Position numbers and translations under genes: made by a program | From: Pomphorhynchus laevis | Lineage: Eukaryota; Acanthocephala; Palaeacanthocephala; Echinorhynchida; Pomphorhynchidae | Direction: 5' to 3' | NCBI GenBank assembly: GCA_012934845.2 | Contig: WNNJ02001273.1 | Coordinates: 248,001 to 312,000 of the forward strand | DNA length: 64,000 nucleotides | Notes under the pieces: generated by a model | What the model was told of the DNA's origin: nothing | Databases searched by the model: none | Seen by the model: the letters and a program-made list of their open reading frames with translations, nothing else | In this document: in pieces, positions 22,506-34,098 of the stretch | Layout: each line of letters opens with the position of its first letter | How positions within the stretch are numbered: the first letter of the stretch is position 1

Positions 22506-23010
22506 TAACTAAGTACAGCTAGTTATCACAACATATAAATCTAATGTTAGGCCATAATATATAAATAGAGGCTAACACGAAATATATCGTCACTTTTCGT
22601 GCCATCGCTGTCGGCTCCACATCGTTCATCAACCTACCTTTCTTAGACGACATTCGCCCACCTCGATCGCTTCGTTCCCGTCATTCCCTCTTACACCACG
22701 TTCCCAATTACTCCAACAACTACGGTTTCCGATCCTTCTTCATTCCGATCTGGAATCAGCTTACCCACTCGCCTAGAATCAGCTTACCTCTTGACATCCG
22801 CCACGCTCCCTATTTTATCACAGTCAAATACCTCCTCCGTTCTTACTTTCTCGACACATGACTTAGATTTTTTTATTTTGGTAATGTAAGCGTGCGCCGG
22901 CACACATTTACCACGTAAAAATAAATCCTTTTTTACAACTAAGTGCAGCTAGTCATCCCAATATGTAAATCTAATGTTAGGTCATAATATACAGAGAGAC
23001 TAACATATAA
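22506..23010 (+). mobile_element. 5'-truncated LINE-A 3' end flanked by an ~80-bp target duplication
   Basis: Plus-strand LINE-A tail from about 22590 (FRAIAVGS-like, then FINLPFLDD, LHHVPNYSNN, WNQLT) to the 3' end at 22936. The hairpin is present (gcgtgc, gccg, gcacac, one pair lost), then taccacgtaaaaataaatcc. The flanks match each other: 22506-22587 and 22938-23010 both read aactaagt(a/g)cagctagt and share ataaatctaatgttagg(c/t)cataatata. Divergence of roughly 10-15% dates the insertion as older than copies 1 and 2. Confidence 0.85.
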
Positions 23011-24144
23011 TTAAATATTCTCCAAGGCTGATATTTGTAAAACATCTACAATTTCAAGTAAAAAATTTAAGTAATCAATGAGTGATTTAATTTGAAGCGC
23101 TGGGATTACATAACGATCAGCACGATCAGCGTGTACTCCAAATGCTCTGATTCGAACTATTTCTGATGAAAATTGCTTTAATGCTAACAAGCATATTTGT
23201 CAGAATTGCCGGAATAGCTGGCAATTGCTACAGAAGCCTAAAATTGCTACATAGACCTGCAATATTAAAAGCTAAATTATCTAAATTATCCGGATATCTT
23301 ACCATCACGCAACATTTACATCTGAAAGTATGATCCCATTCAAAAAGTTTTCTGAAGTTTTCCTTGATAATTTAAATTATATATATTAAGTCAAATTGAC
23401 TAATTTCCATTCATCCAATTTTATGGGAAGTTGTCTGTGATTATCACAAGATCATGTTATAAGAAGTATTTGATTCTCTCGTGAGTTACACTAACCGATT
23501 GAAGCGGCTTGTGGACGACATCTCTACTGCAAGCACAATCAAATGCAAATTGAACCTATTGATTGGCTTAGCGCTCTCGATCTTCTAAACGATCATTTTC
23601 ATATTCCGTCAGAAATGTTTAGAGATGTCGTTTTATTGATATACAGTAGGATTTTCTTTATGTTCCATATAATGTTTTGTTTTCAGACTGAAAGCAAAAC
23701 TTCAACTTTAGTTACCCTGCAAAATCGATTGCGCTGCCATCAACATAAACTTGTTTAGAAACTGTACCAAACAAATGCAGAGGTTTAATTCAAGTGAATT
23801 TACAATAATAAACAGGTTAGGTAATAAAACATGTCATTATAATGTAAATGTATTAAAACATTTTCCAACCACAATTTTTGAGGTATAGCGGTTTTTGACG
23901 TTTCCTTTGTGGTCGTTGTTCTAACTGATCAAATATTGAACCGTTTGAACTAGTAAATATGCGCGTGTGATGATGCCTTTGAATATCGATAGGGTCAACT
24001 TCAAAACAACGTTCAGATTGCTGATTTTTTTAGACTTTCTGTGTTTTTGCGTGTTTTACTTTGACTGGTCGGATCACAGTCAGTAATCCGACTAGTTGGA
24101 TTTCTTTCCGTTTGTTAGTATGTTTTGCTTCGATTGCTAGGTCA
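23011..24144. other. Intergenic stretch with one unassigned open frame
   Basis: The plus frame at 23543-23758 is open through a possible 41-bp intron (gtagga...ttttcag, 23647-23687) and has a plausible amino-acid mix, but it matches no family I know and splicing it does not keep the frame open. I see nothing else. Confidence 0.35.
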
Positions 24145-24320
24145 TCATAAATCAATCATTGGGTTTACCGCTCGAGGTTGAATCAGTAATTGACGGGGGT
24201 TGTTAGTTGGGGAAGAATGCTGACCCTTTATTTCAACCGGTTCCGACGTATAATTGTCGGTATTGTATGTTGTTGATTCTGCATTTGAGGCAGTATCATC
24301 GAATGCTGACTGTTTAGATT
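24145..24320 (-). CDS. Candidate last exon of an unidentified minus-strand gene
   Basis: After the acceptor tttgtttccag (minus strand, ending at 24321), 176 bases encode a hydrophilic tail starting ESKQSAFDDTASNAES and ending RAVNPMIDL before a stop at 24145. It is rich in Ser, Thr, Asn and Pro and looks like a disordered C-terminus. Its base composition is less AT-rich than its surroundings. The entry phase (two bases) agrees with the exit phase of the candidate exon at 24474-24541. I do not recognise the protein. Confidence 0.4.
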
Positions 24321-24473
24321 CTGGAAACAAATATCGTGTAGAAATTAAGCTTTCTTTTCCATTTTAAACTTAATACATGCATAGTTTGGATTCAAATATA
24401 GGAGTTCCATTTCATCGACCGGTAAGAAAACATGTTATTGTCATGTTAGTGATAAAAACAAATGGATGCATAC

Positions 24474-24541
24474 CATGTCGTCCTAACCAAACACGGTTTT
24501 TAACAAGTTGACAGTTATCACTTATTCGAAAATGATTTAAT
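24474..24541 (-). CDS. Candidate penultimate exon of the same unidentified gene
   Basis: Between an acceptor-like ctattctcatag and the donor CATG|GTATGC, 68 bases read LNHFRISDNCQLVK then NRVWLGRH and leave phase 1, which joins the exon at 24320 in frame (His then Glu). The frame stays open a little upstream of the proposed acceptor, so the true start of the exon may be further right. No upstream exons were found; a LINE-B insertion occupies 25180-25745. Confidence 0.35.
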
Positions 24542-24622
24542 CTATGAGAATAGCGAGAATTTACAAGATTATGTACTCAAGTTGATTTTGACGCAATGAA
24601 ATATTTAAACACGATTTGAACG

Positions 24623-24901
24623 ATGTTGATAGACACCACTGTATTTAATAATTTGACTCTATTGTGCCCTGAATCTGTTAGAGCTGTTTTTCATTGCCAC
24701 AAGGCTCGGAAGCAGACAAAATACGACGAAAGTGTAATAAAGTTATACGAGAAACTTTCTTTTCGTCAATGTTTTCTACTGTTAACGTGGGCTGACGCTA
24801 ACGGCATCCGGAAGAGAATTGCCTTAATACGTGGTACGATAACATGTCAATCAAATACTCATAAGGCCTTTCACTTGAGGCTACTATTTCATTATCTCTA
24901 A
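24623..24901 (+). other. Unassigned 92-aa open frame
   Basis: An open plus frame with a protein-like composition (FRQCFLLLTWADANGIRKR) but no recognised family, no splice sites noted and no support from neighbours. It could be an exon or a decayed transposon ORF. Confidence 0.2.
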
Positions 24902-25179
24902 TTCGTACAACCTCACAATTAATAAGATGATTTCGTCTTTTTCGTTGGCCGACTATATGGGAAGAAATTAGATGTCTCTAAAAATGATTACTCGAACACC
25001 CAATGTATCGATTATCGATGGACTGCGGTTTCACGGTTCTGAAAGTAAATTAATCACAACTCACTGCTCAAAGGGCAGGAGTAAATTTATGTTTAACAAA
25101 TTACCTTTTAATATAAATAAATTTAATTACTATAATTTTTAAAATGCATTGATAGCAGAAAAGTTTTTAAATTCTTATG

Positions 25180-25745
25180 ATATCTCATATCTTTTCTTAT
25201 TTTCTCAAAACTTGATTACTGTCTTAGTCTATTTTCCAACTCACCTAAATCCACTTTTCTTCACCTACAACGCATCGTCAACGCAGCCGTCCGAAATCTA
25301 CTCTGTCTTCGTCGTTTTCATCATACATCCCACCATCTTGCTTCTTTCGATTTGCATACCATTTATTGTCGTGTTCAAATTCGTCTTCTCATTCCTTTCC
25401 GTCTTGTAACTTTTCATAATCCTTCATTTCTCAACCTTTCTTTTCTTGATAATTCTTGTCCTGTTTACTGTTCTTTGCGTTCACGTAATTTCCTTATTTT
25501 ACATGTCCCAAACTACTCTACCTCTTTTGGCTTTCGATCCTTGATTGCGGCTGCTCACTCTCGTGGAATCATCTGCCCAATCATATACACCAGTCAAACT
25601 CCCTGATGTGCTTCAAACGCCAAATCCGATGTCATTTAAACAATTTAGCTAATTTATCTGTATGATTTGCTATTTTTAGTTAGCAGACATGTAAGTATGC
25701 AGCTGGCACGCGTTTGCCAGTTTAAATAAATTATTATTGTTGTTG
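25180..25745 (+). mobile_element. LINE-B 3'-end copy, 5'-truncated
   Basis: Conceptual plus translation matches the LINE-B C-terminal region in broken frames (a thumb fragment at 25200-25260, CRVQIRLL at 25358, FRLVTFHNPSFLNL, LHVPNYSTSFGFRS at 25500). It ends gtaagtatgc, agctg, gcacgcgtttgcc, then ttaaataaattattattgttgttg, a decayed version of the 3' hairpin and tail. Confidence 0.75.
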
Positions 25746-26112
25746 TTGATATATAAAACGACACTAGGTATATTCTCTGTTATATATAATATAAAACGAC
25801 GGTGCACTCTAAGATTGTTCCAAATTCATTACGAAACATTGACAAATGAATTTAGCTTTAATCTCAATTTATTTATTTAACTGACCATCAAAAGAGCAAA
25901 GCTCAAGATATCAGCATTACATGTGTAGTCTCGGCAACAGCAGCTGTTAGATTGTTCTATCGTTTGACAATTCGATGTGTTATGTATATTCCATTAAGTC
26001 TCGGTCCCAATTGGAGTATCAGTTTTAGCTTGTGTCCTCGTAAATTGTCATTATGAGAAAGTGTTAAGGGATGGTGTAAAACGTGCTAAGGAGAGTGCAA
26101 TGTTTTTCACAC

Positions 26113-26310
26113 CTACATCAAACCTGCCTTAATTAAGGACGTCTCAATTTCATATATGCCTAGAACGTCTAGTCTCGGAAGATAGGGAATATCTCGAATA
26201 GAAGAAACAATATGACTGGTTTTACGGAGAATGCCCTCAAGTAGACGCAAATCATTCTTTGATCGAGGAAAGACTGCATATGAAGTATACAGCATATAAG
26301 CAAGGATCAT
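26113..26310 (-). pseudogene. LINE reverse-transcriptase thumb fragment (CR1/Jockey-like)
   Basis: The 65-aa minus frame contains a LLEGILRKTSHIVSS segment followed by YLPRLDVLGIYEIET, the pattern found at the end of RT domains in CR1- and Jockey-group LINEs (the L-x-x-VQRR-x-x-K and ERL-x-x-LGL motifs). No other part of this element is adjacent. Confidence 0.5.
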
Positions 26311-26714
26311 TGAAAGAAACAGTATCCTAAATGATTCAACATCTATTGAACCAAGCGTTCTACGTAGTAGCTCCAGGATCCCTTCTAGGGCTACTATTTA
26401 TGATTATATTGAGTACGGTACAATATTATTATTTATTATTTTCACTCGAGTTACTAGCCGCAAATGGCTATTTTAACTGTTCACATAAAAAGGAAAAAAT
26501 CAATGTCTTATCGCTAGGTATCCGTTCAGAAGTATGTGCTTCTAGCATCATATAGTAAAGTTTCAGAACGCGCTGAAATGGCGTTAGTCTAAGTTGAGAT
26601 CTTACTCACTGATTCGGTATCTACAAAAATGATATAAATTGTGGTTTATTGACAATTAATGGTCAATCAGCTATCTCTGAACCTCCTTAATCTCTTTATA
26701 TTGATGCCTCAATA

Positions 26715-29505
26715 ATTACATTTCACCTAGAGGCGTACTTGGATTTTCCCATTCAATGACAGATGCTGAGCACGTTTCAAGGCCCACATAGCTTTCTTCA
26801 GGATACGTTTGAATCTATCCAGATCACCTTTCGCCGACCAGTTCACCTTAACAGTGAACCCCAGGTATTTTACTCGACTTGTGAAGGATGGGAGTGGTTG
26901 ATTAGTCAATACGAAAGATAGAGCTGAGAGTGCTAGTCTCTTTAATTTTTTCTTTGTTGCAGGGGAGCCATGAAAGACTACCACCTGCAATTTAGATGAG
27001 TTGAGAACAAGATTGAATATAGGCAGCTGGTCCTTTAGTCTTAAAAAGAAACGGCTGATTTCCGTTTCTTGGTGTACAACAATATCTCCACCCTGTTAAC
27101 AATTCTCGCAGGTCACCCGAGTGATTTGAGAGAGTAGATAACGAATGGGATGGAAGCGCGGTCAAATGCAGCAGAAAAGTCGAGATGCACTGACCTGATG
27201 CACTTCACCTATTGCTGAATGGACCAAGCGCCCTTTGACAAACCTATGAAAACTTAGTGGGATCAAGTTACGTCTACTTAAATAATCGCGGATTCTACGC
27301 GCAAGCGCTTTATCGTAGATATAGATGAGGGAATTTTAAATCGAAATGGGACGCAGGTCTTTAGGACACGAGACCGGATTACGCTTGGTAAAAAAATTCT
27401 ACGACTAATATTGATGCCGGCTACATCGCATGGTGAGGCTAAAAGCATTGTGATAGCCACTTCTCTTCTTTGATCGGCTGTCGGAAGCTGACAGACCCGA
27501 GAAGATAGTGGAGCGACGGAGTTGGAGGTGCCCGGAAGTGGACCCCAGGAGTTTAGGATATCTGTAACAGTTAAGTCTCTGCTCCTGAAGTCACCCATAA
27601 ACGGGATTGGTTGGAGAGATTGAATGGATCCATAGTTGTGTAGGAATAGCATCGGACATCTATACATCAATTCGTCATATACCATTGACGGAAGAGAAAT
27701 TGAAACAGTTCTCCAATTTCAAGACCTTGGAGTGATCGTAAATAGAAGCTTTTTGACCATCCCACATACCAGTCACACAAATGCTAAATGCCGTCGAATT
27801 TGGGAGTTATTAGAAGGACCCAAAACTCTGTCAAGGCCATTCAATCCAACCCACAGTCTTATCCATCCAGCAGACAAACTTCTCTTTCTTATATATCTTT
27901 CAAAAGGGAGACTGTGAAGGGTTAAGGTGAGCAAGGCTCTCCCTATCCCTGCTCAGCTGGAACCTATATATAGAGGTCCAGTATTCATTCGAGAGGGCCT
28001 GTCTGGCGAAAACAGTTAGATTGGGAAGGTGTAGCATTTTAGCCAGGATCTTGAGTTTTGTTGGAGTGGGATTGTATATGCGACTTTATAGGTAGTTGAG
28101 AGCAACGCGTAGCTTGCGATGAGAGATAGGAATTTAATTCGGTCAAACTTGCATTACCAATTCTAAGAAAGAGTTGGATCGCTGTCTGAAATAAGGCCAC
28201 TCTGATGGGATCAAAGCGAAACCTCCTTCTGAGCAACGAATCCTCCTAAATCCGCCAGCGAATTAGGTCATGAGAGGTGGTCGGTTGTTGTCGTGACTGC
28301 TCAGTACAGATGAGTTTTAACAACCATATCTTATAAAGCGGTAATATGTCGGGGAGAGAATTAGTTGGTGAGCAATGAAAGGTGGGGGACGGTGGTTTGT
28401 GAATAAAGTTGTCGTTATTGGCTCTGCGGAGTGCTGCATTAATCTAACGACCAGTTCTGTCGTTGAAATCATAGCCACTACCCAAAATACGGTTCAGGAG
28501 GTCTCGGTTCTTGTGAATTTCTCCTGGCCTAATATAGATACTGGCTATACTGATACGTTTACCGTTCTTACAAAGTGATATTGCTAAACAAGACAGCGCT
28601 GGATAAGAATAGTTTAAAAGGGGGGTTGATCTTAATGATCATTTAACTAGGGTTAAAAGACCTTAAGATGAAGAGGAGTGAGGAGGGGTTATGTACGGAG
28701 TATAGTGGGTGTAGATGTGCTTAGGGATAAATCGAGTAATGTCATGGGGGAGTCGGATAGACCGCGTCTCCTGTAGGACTATAACATCTGCATCTCTACC
28801 AGATAAAAGGCTAAGGGCAGAAGCACCTCCTAAATTTCACTGAAAAATATTAAGTGAAAAAGGCTCTTGTTTACTTTGCATTGTGTTAAGTTATTTGGGG
28901 TGAGATTGCTTACTCCTAGAGGAGCCAGGAGAGAGAAGGTTGTCCTTCCCACTACCCGCGCCACCAGGAGAAGACTTCCCCACGGACAATGTCATCATTT
29001 CCCGTAGAGGCAATAACACAGCGAGTCAGTTCTTTTCTCGCTAGTTTAAGAGAAGCTAAACTCTGTTTAAGCCCAGGTCTTTTTTGAGGCCGGATTTTTT
29101 TTGGCATTTAACGTACTGAATGCCGGAGGAGAGTCAAACTTCTGGTTTTTGTATCAGGTGAACAATGAGTGATTGAAATCTGTTTTCAACGGCTTGCAGT
29201 CTTGCGTCCATAATTTATAAAATCTCACCATATGTTATTCTGGGCACTTTAGAGATGACGGCATCAGCAAAGTCCGCCAGACGAGCCGGTGCACCCATGT
29301 GCCTCTGTTTGTAAGCCTTAAATACAGGGCATCTCCATGACCAAGCCGGGACCGCAATTCAAACACGGAGGGGAAAGATTACATTTCCCCTCATGTTCGT
29401 CTCCGGAGCCACACACCGCATGTACGGGGACTTGAATAGGTGGAGGCCCAGTACCCCCGCTAGTGACATCCATTGCAATGGGGGAAACGTAAGGTCGTGG
29501 CATTA
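26715..29505 (-). mobile_element. Degenerate Jockey/R1/I-group LINE
   Basis: Minus-strand reading from right to left recovers a LINE in order. At 29503-29318 there is an ORF1 end with a zinc-knuckle-like Cys/His cluster (CGSGDEHEGKC then CLNCGPG). Around 28830-28200 there is an endonuclease with VIVLQETRSIRLP, ISIASIYIRPGE and FIHKPPSPTFHCS. At about 27060-26727 lies the end of the RT, with a degraded YxDD (GGDIVVHQETE) followed by VVFHGSP and VKYLGFTV. Many stops and frameshifts are present. A fragment in the opposite orientation lies inside it at 27636-27917. The exact clade is uncertain. Confidence 0.6.
27636..27917 (+). pseudogene. Inverted LINE RT fragment
   Basis: The plus frame includes YTIDGREIETVLQFQDLGVI then KCRRIWELL, a pattern typical of the region after the YxDD motif in CR1/Jockey-type RTs (x-I-x-G-x-x-I, DLGVI, then K-x-R). 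It is opposite to the surrounding element, so it is either a separate insertion or an internal inversion. Confidence 0.5.
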
Positions 29506-30158
29506 ATCATTGTGACTAATATATTTTATCCAAGAAAGGGATTGAATTTACTGTTAGTCAGTCATTGGGCCTGGTCAACGGTAGAGGAGCCAAAGGCCAC
29601 CCGAAGTGGCTCTTTATTCTTCCCCATAATGTGTCGAACGTTGTAAACTTTGAACGTATGCTCATAATTTTTAGATCATCATCCGTTGCGTAAGGTGAAA
29701 AGTTTGATAATTGCAGGGAGGCTTGAATAGGCTTATATGTCGTCAGGGATGAAATACAGAAAATGTTAGTATTATAAAAAAATCGAGAAGGATAAATAAT
29801 ACATAATTAATGTTAGTGTAGATAAATTGGGACTCAATTTTGATGATAATCAGGGCTATCGATTGGGATATGATGGAACTTAAGTGGTTTCATAAAGGTA
29901 CGGGGAGAATGAGAAGACCAGACGCTATCATGGAGCAAAATTTAGGGTAGTGAATCACATACATTGTATGAATGAATTCCGAAGTTGATAGTGTTTTGGG
30001 TGGAGGCCGGTATGGCTGGATCTGAGAATTAAAGAATAAAATTGTGCATAATCATAAGAAAAGCATTTGAAGTTGGTGTGCGAGTTGTCAATAATCATGC
30101 GCGTGAGTTAAAAGCAGAGTGGCTTTAGCATCATACCGCATTAGAATTTTATTCTATT
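29506..30158. other. Intergenic stretch, nothing recognised
   Basis: No coding pattern or repeat recognised between the LINE relic and the Merlin element. Confidence 0.4.
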
Positions 30159-30182
30159 GAAAATCCGGTTCTTTATGGTTTC

Positions 30183-30395
30183 ATGCCGTTTTTGATATTT
30201 AATACCGTTATGATATTTAATGCTGTTTTGATATTTAATGCTGTTTTGATATTTCATGCCGTTTTGATATTTAATGCCGTTTTGATATTTCATGCCGTTT
30301 TGATATTTAATGCCGTTTTGATATTTCATGCCGTTTTGATATTTCATGCCGTTTTGATATTTCATGCCGTTTTGATATTTCATGCCGTTTTTGAA
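30183..30395 (+). repeat. 18-bp subterminal tandem array of the Merlin element
   Basis: Eleven full units of atgccgttttgatatttc (last base a or c, a few other changes) and one partial. Eighteen is a multiple of three, so both strands stay open as six-residue repeat peptides; these are not genes. About three and a half inverted units occur at 31465-31543 near the other end. Confidence 0.95.
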
Positions 30396-30412
30396 AAATT
30401 ATACCCCCTTAG

Positions 30413-31279
30413 ATGATACTATCAAGAACAACAATAATCGATTTTGAGGAGGATGAGGGATCAATAAGATCTGCTGATGATATCTTAGAGATGGATTTTT
30501 ACAATACAAGGTTCAAATCTATGTTTGAAGGTACTAAACTGGAAGTATTGCAAAATATTGTGTCTTTGTGGCTTATCAAGAATTCAAAAGTGTGTAGTTG
30601 TGGGATCAGTATAACTCTGATCAAAAAGCAGGGTGCCATAGATGGATATATATGGGTATGCAAAACTTCATCTCATAGAAAATAATTGTCTGTGAGGAAT
30701 GAGTCTCTTTTACATAATTTTAAAAGATCCTTTGAAAATATCATGCAGTTTTTCTGTTTGTGGACCAAGGATGATATGAAAAACTCCATTTATTCTTTTA
30801 TAAAACTTAATAAAAATACTGTTTCGGAATAGTGTTTAATGTGTAGAGTCGTGTGCCAGGAGGCCCTTTATGATTCTAATACAAGACTTGGAGGTATAAA
30901 TGCCAATGGCACTCCTAGAGTAGTAGAGATATACTAGTTTTTGTTTTTTAGACGGAAGTATAATGTAGGCCGCCATGTAGATGCTCAATGGGTTTTTGGT
31001 CTCATAGAAAGACGAGCAAGATAATGTATTCTTGTTCCGGTGCCAGATATGAGTGCTTCGACTTTAATACCTATTTTAGAAACCTTTATAGTTCCGAAGA
31101 CTTTAATAATAAGTGATAGGTGGAGGTCGTATGCCCGACTAGGAGATAGTGGTGACTTTGAACATAAAAGTGTTAACCACTCTTATAATTTTGTTTTCCC
31201 AGAAGATCCTAATCATCGAGAGCATCGAGAATTTATGGCTTCACGCCAAAAAGAAGTTGAAGTCACAATGTGGGACTAA
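30413..31279 (+). pseudogene. Merlin transposase (inactivated)
   Basis: Starts MILSRTTIIDFEEDEG. The N-terminal part has the expected zinc-ribbon-like stretch (VCSCGI, then DGYIWVC) up to a stop at 30682. After further stops, a recognisable DDE domain follows: the IGG-like RLGGINANG, a VEI motif where the first catalytic Asp reads Tyr and the next codon is TAG (about 30930), KYNVGRHVDAQWVFGLIERR, then a stop, and VPVPDMSASTLIPILE, IISDRWRSY (second Asp present) and VNHSYNFVFPEDPNHREH (31040-31279). Several premature stops and the lost first Asp show it cannot be active. Merlin transposases are related to bacterial IS1016. Confidence 0.88.
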
Positions 31280-31803
31280 TATAAAGATGTTGGAAGGTTA
31301 CTTGGTTTAATTCATGTTTAAAAAGAAGAATCCCATTAAGAGAAAAAGGTTAAATCATTTTTTAATATTGCTGTCTTCTTTGTGTGATTAAATAAGTTTT
31401 TTAATTTATATTTGTATGTTTTTTCTTTATATTATTTACATTTTATTTTTTCTTTTCTTTTTATAATTTTTCAAAAACGGAATGAAATATCAAAAACGAC
31501 ATGAAATATCAAAAATGGCATGAACTGTCAAAAACGGTATAAAACCATAAAGAACCGAAAATCCTTTCAGAATGCTTTAATGACAAAATATGGCTTAATG
31601 AACTCTATAAGCTCTAGTGACAAGATCTATATGTAAGAGTTGTATTACATTTTTACTATTCAAGAGGCGATAACTCAACAGCATTAACAAATGTGAATGA
31701 TAAGATTATATCCAATTACAAATTCTCACTTGTTTTGGTGTTTAATTGTAAACTCCAAACGTTCTTGAAGACAATGACGGTTCTATGGTCTGTATTTTTA
31801 GAT

Positions 31804-31906
31804 ATGACTAATGTTTTACCTGTCGTGGCCGAAATCAACAAACAAAATGAAGATGATATATTGATCGTATACTATTGTCTTTGTGGTCAAATGGTGCTTA
31901 TTTCAG
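31804..31906 (+). CDS. STEEP1: STEEP1 (CXorf56) homologue, exon 1
   Basis: First of seven coding exons of a 206-aa protein homologous to STEEP1, which in mammals binds STING and promotes its exit from the endoplasmic reticulum. Exon 1 encodes MTNVLPVVAEINKQ, then DDILIVYYCLCGQMVL, with the conserved YYCLCGQ (Cys25, Cys27), and leaves phase 1 at donor CAG|GTGAGA. The chosen Met gives an N-terminus about the family's length. An in-frame upstream Met at 31693 would add 37 non-conserved residues, and an acceptor-like tttttag just before 31802 hints at a 5' UTR intron. All exon phases are mutually consistent and no lesion is seen, so the gene is probably functional. Confidence 0.9.
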
Positions 31907-33980
31907 GTGAGATCAAATTGTAATAAAATATTTTGCATATTTCTACAAATCGAAAGCAGGAAATGTTTTTGCATGTGATTGCATGCATTAGAAAACATGC
32001 TAACAAAAAGAAAAGCATTTAAGGATAGGTTTTAGCTTATTGCGACCGTTATTGAATTAAATTGACTATAAAACACAGTTAAAGCTTTTGTGGTATCGCT
32101 TGGAATACAAGTTAAACAGGAATAATTAAGTACTTATTAATTATGAAATAATCATTAATTAATGATTAATTAATTAATATTTAATCTTAAAAATAAATAA
32201 TTTAAAAATTATTAAAAATTATTAATTATTATCAATTACTTAAATTATTTTATTAACTAAAAATCTTTAATCAATCTTTAATTAAATAATCATTAAAATA
32301 AATACGATTTATTGTGGAAAAGATAACAATTACGATTAATAGTAGCAACTAAATAATTTTTAGTAAATAATAAATTATTTGCTAAAAATTAATGATATTT
32401 ATTAATATTTTTTTATTAATATATTATTTTGTAAGTAATAAATTATTTATTACCTTTAATAAATAATAAATAATTTTTATAAGGTTTTGTAACCAAAACA
32501 TTATAAATCCAACACATTGTGTTAAAGCAAACGTTTAAATTAAAAGTTTTTGTAAATTGCGTTATAATTTTAATTAATATTCATTTTATTGTGCTAACAC
32601 AATTTTCTAATTATTAATATCTAATAATAATTAATGTAATTATTCTCTACTAATACAAACAGCGTTTTCAATATGTTATAGTACTTTAAATAAATACTTT
32701 TTTTAATATATGAAAAATATTCTATTATAAATCCTACAAATAGTCGGATTTTTTAATCCGACTAATTTGAATCCGAATATTCTAATATTCAAAATTTGAA
32801 TGTTTTCATAATTATAACTTTACAAATAGCATTTTCAGTATTTGAAAATACTGAAAATATATATGCTTTATTTATTATATTTATTTATTATCGTTATTTA
32901 CACAACGATAAATAGTAAATAATAAATAATATATTCTTTTAATTATCTAATATATTATTAATAATATAATATATTATTATAATATATAATAATATATTAT
33001 TGACCGAGATTTTGCCACAAACATTTTACGCGTTTAAAATACTTAAAAACGTGCATGGAAAGCCTTTTTTAACATCTGACTGTAGGTATTAGCATTCATA
33101 AATGACACTTATTTTTTCACAATACGTATCTTGTCATCTGTTTTCTAGAGTAATTGAACTTATAATTGAACATTAAACATTTAATGACAGTATAAGCTAA
33201 ATATATTTTTAGCTTATACTGTCATTTAAATTGTCACTTATATTTTTATAAGCTAAATATGATCTAATTATTATCAGCTAAGATAAATTTTTTATACTAA
33301 TAATGGCATCTAGTCAGAAGTATTTTTTAAACCGCAATTATTTTTTCTCGAAATATAAACGACTCAAAGAAGAATCAAAAATTAACAAATCGTAATTGCT
33401 TTACAATGACGAATAGGTAAAGATTACTTCGAATGCTTTAAGTCAATTAATACTGCTTTAGCATTCTTTCTTGTTAAGATGACTAATTTTTTAATATCGA
33501 AAAGAATAAAGGTAAATTGTTGCTAAGGAAGAACGTCGTACTGATTGTAGCCATCTCCACAGATATAGTGAAAGGTTTATAAATACATTTAACAAAGAAA
33601 ATATGTTCACATGAATAAATACTCAGATTGTATTAAAATCTTTGGTAGAGTACCTAATTGAAGATGCTTTCTGCCGGAATTATTATATAAAAATATTTCC
33701 TAGATTAATAACATAATCCTACACAAGTTTAACAACAGTATTATCTTTCATAAATTGCAATTAGCTGTTCACAGTACGTACCTTGTGATCTGCCCTCTAG
33801 CGTAAACGTGCCCAACAACAAGTATCGAATAATACCGTTGATATAACTATATTTGCTAAGAATAATTTACAATTTTAAATTGATTTATTTAAATTTTTGG
33901 CTGCTCTGGTATTCATTTACAAAAATGTTTTAAGAAAATAATTGAACTGCCATAGTCCCGTAATTAACTTTAATATTAAG
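31907..33980. other. STEEP1 intron 1 (2.07 kb)
   Basis: Extremely AT-rich. No transposon coding sequence seen. A hairpin with about 19-bp arms (aatgacagtataagctaa and complement) lies at 33182-33228. Confidence 0.75.
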
Positions 33981-34098
33981 ATACTGCTGTTGAGAAACTA
34001 CCTATTCGCGAGCGTGATCAATCACGAGTGTTAGATAGCAGATGCCATATACATCAGATTACTGGCATTGGTGATGATGAAATGATATACGTTAGAAG
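33981..34098 (+). CDS. STEEP1: STEEP1 homologue, exon 2
   Basis: Enters phase 1 (acceptor aatattaag) to make Asp35, then TAVEKLPIRERDQSRVLDS and later DDEMIYVRR, which aligns with the vertebrate segment LEKLP-RDRSRVID and MYLRR. The middle (CHIHQITGIG) is diverged. Leaves phase 2 at AGAAG|GTAAAT. This exon is too short to appear as a long open frame. Confidence 0.9.

Larger units (their letters stand above)
30167..31556 (+). mobile_element. Merlin-superfamily DNA transposon (complete ends, dead transposase)
   Basis: Both ends start ggttctttatggttt when read inwards, and the terminal similarity runs about 30 bases with a few mismatches. The 8-bp sequence gaaaatcc flanks the element exactly on both sides (30159-30166 and 31557-31564), which fits the 8-9 bp duplications of Merlin elements. 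Inside the left end is an 18-bp tandem array (30183-30390); inverted copies of the same unit lie inside the right end (31465-31543). The transposase remnant lies between. The element sits about 250 bases upstream of the STEEP1 start codon. Confidence 0.92.

Noticed and set aside
23543-23758. Possible gene with a 41-bp intron
   Set aside because: Removing the intron introduces a stop, and no protein family is recognised; not enough to call a gene.
30141-30383. Minus-strand open frame of (MKYQNG)-type repeats and its plus-strand counterpart
   Set aside because: Produced by the 18-bp subterminal array of the Merlin element; period is a multiple of three, so all frames look open.
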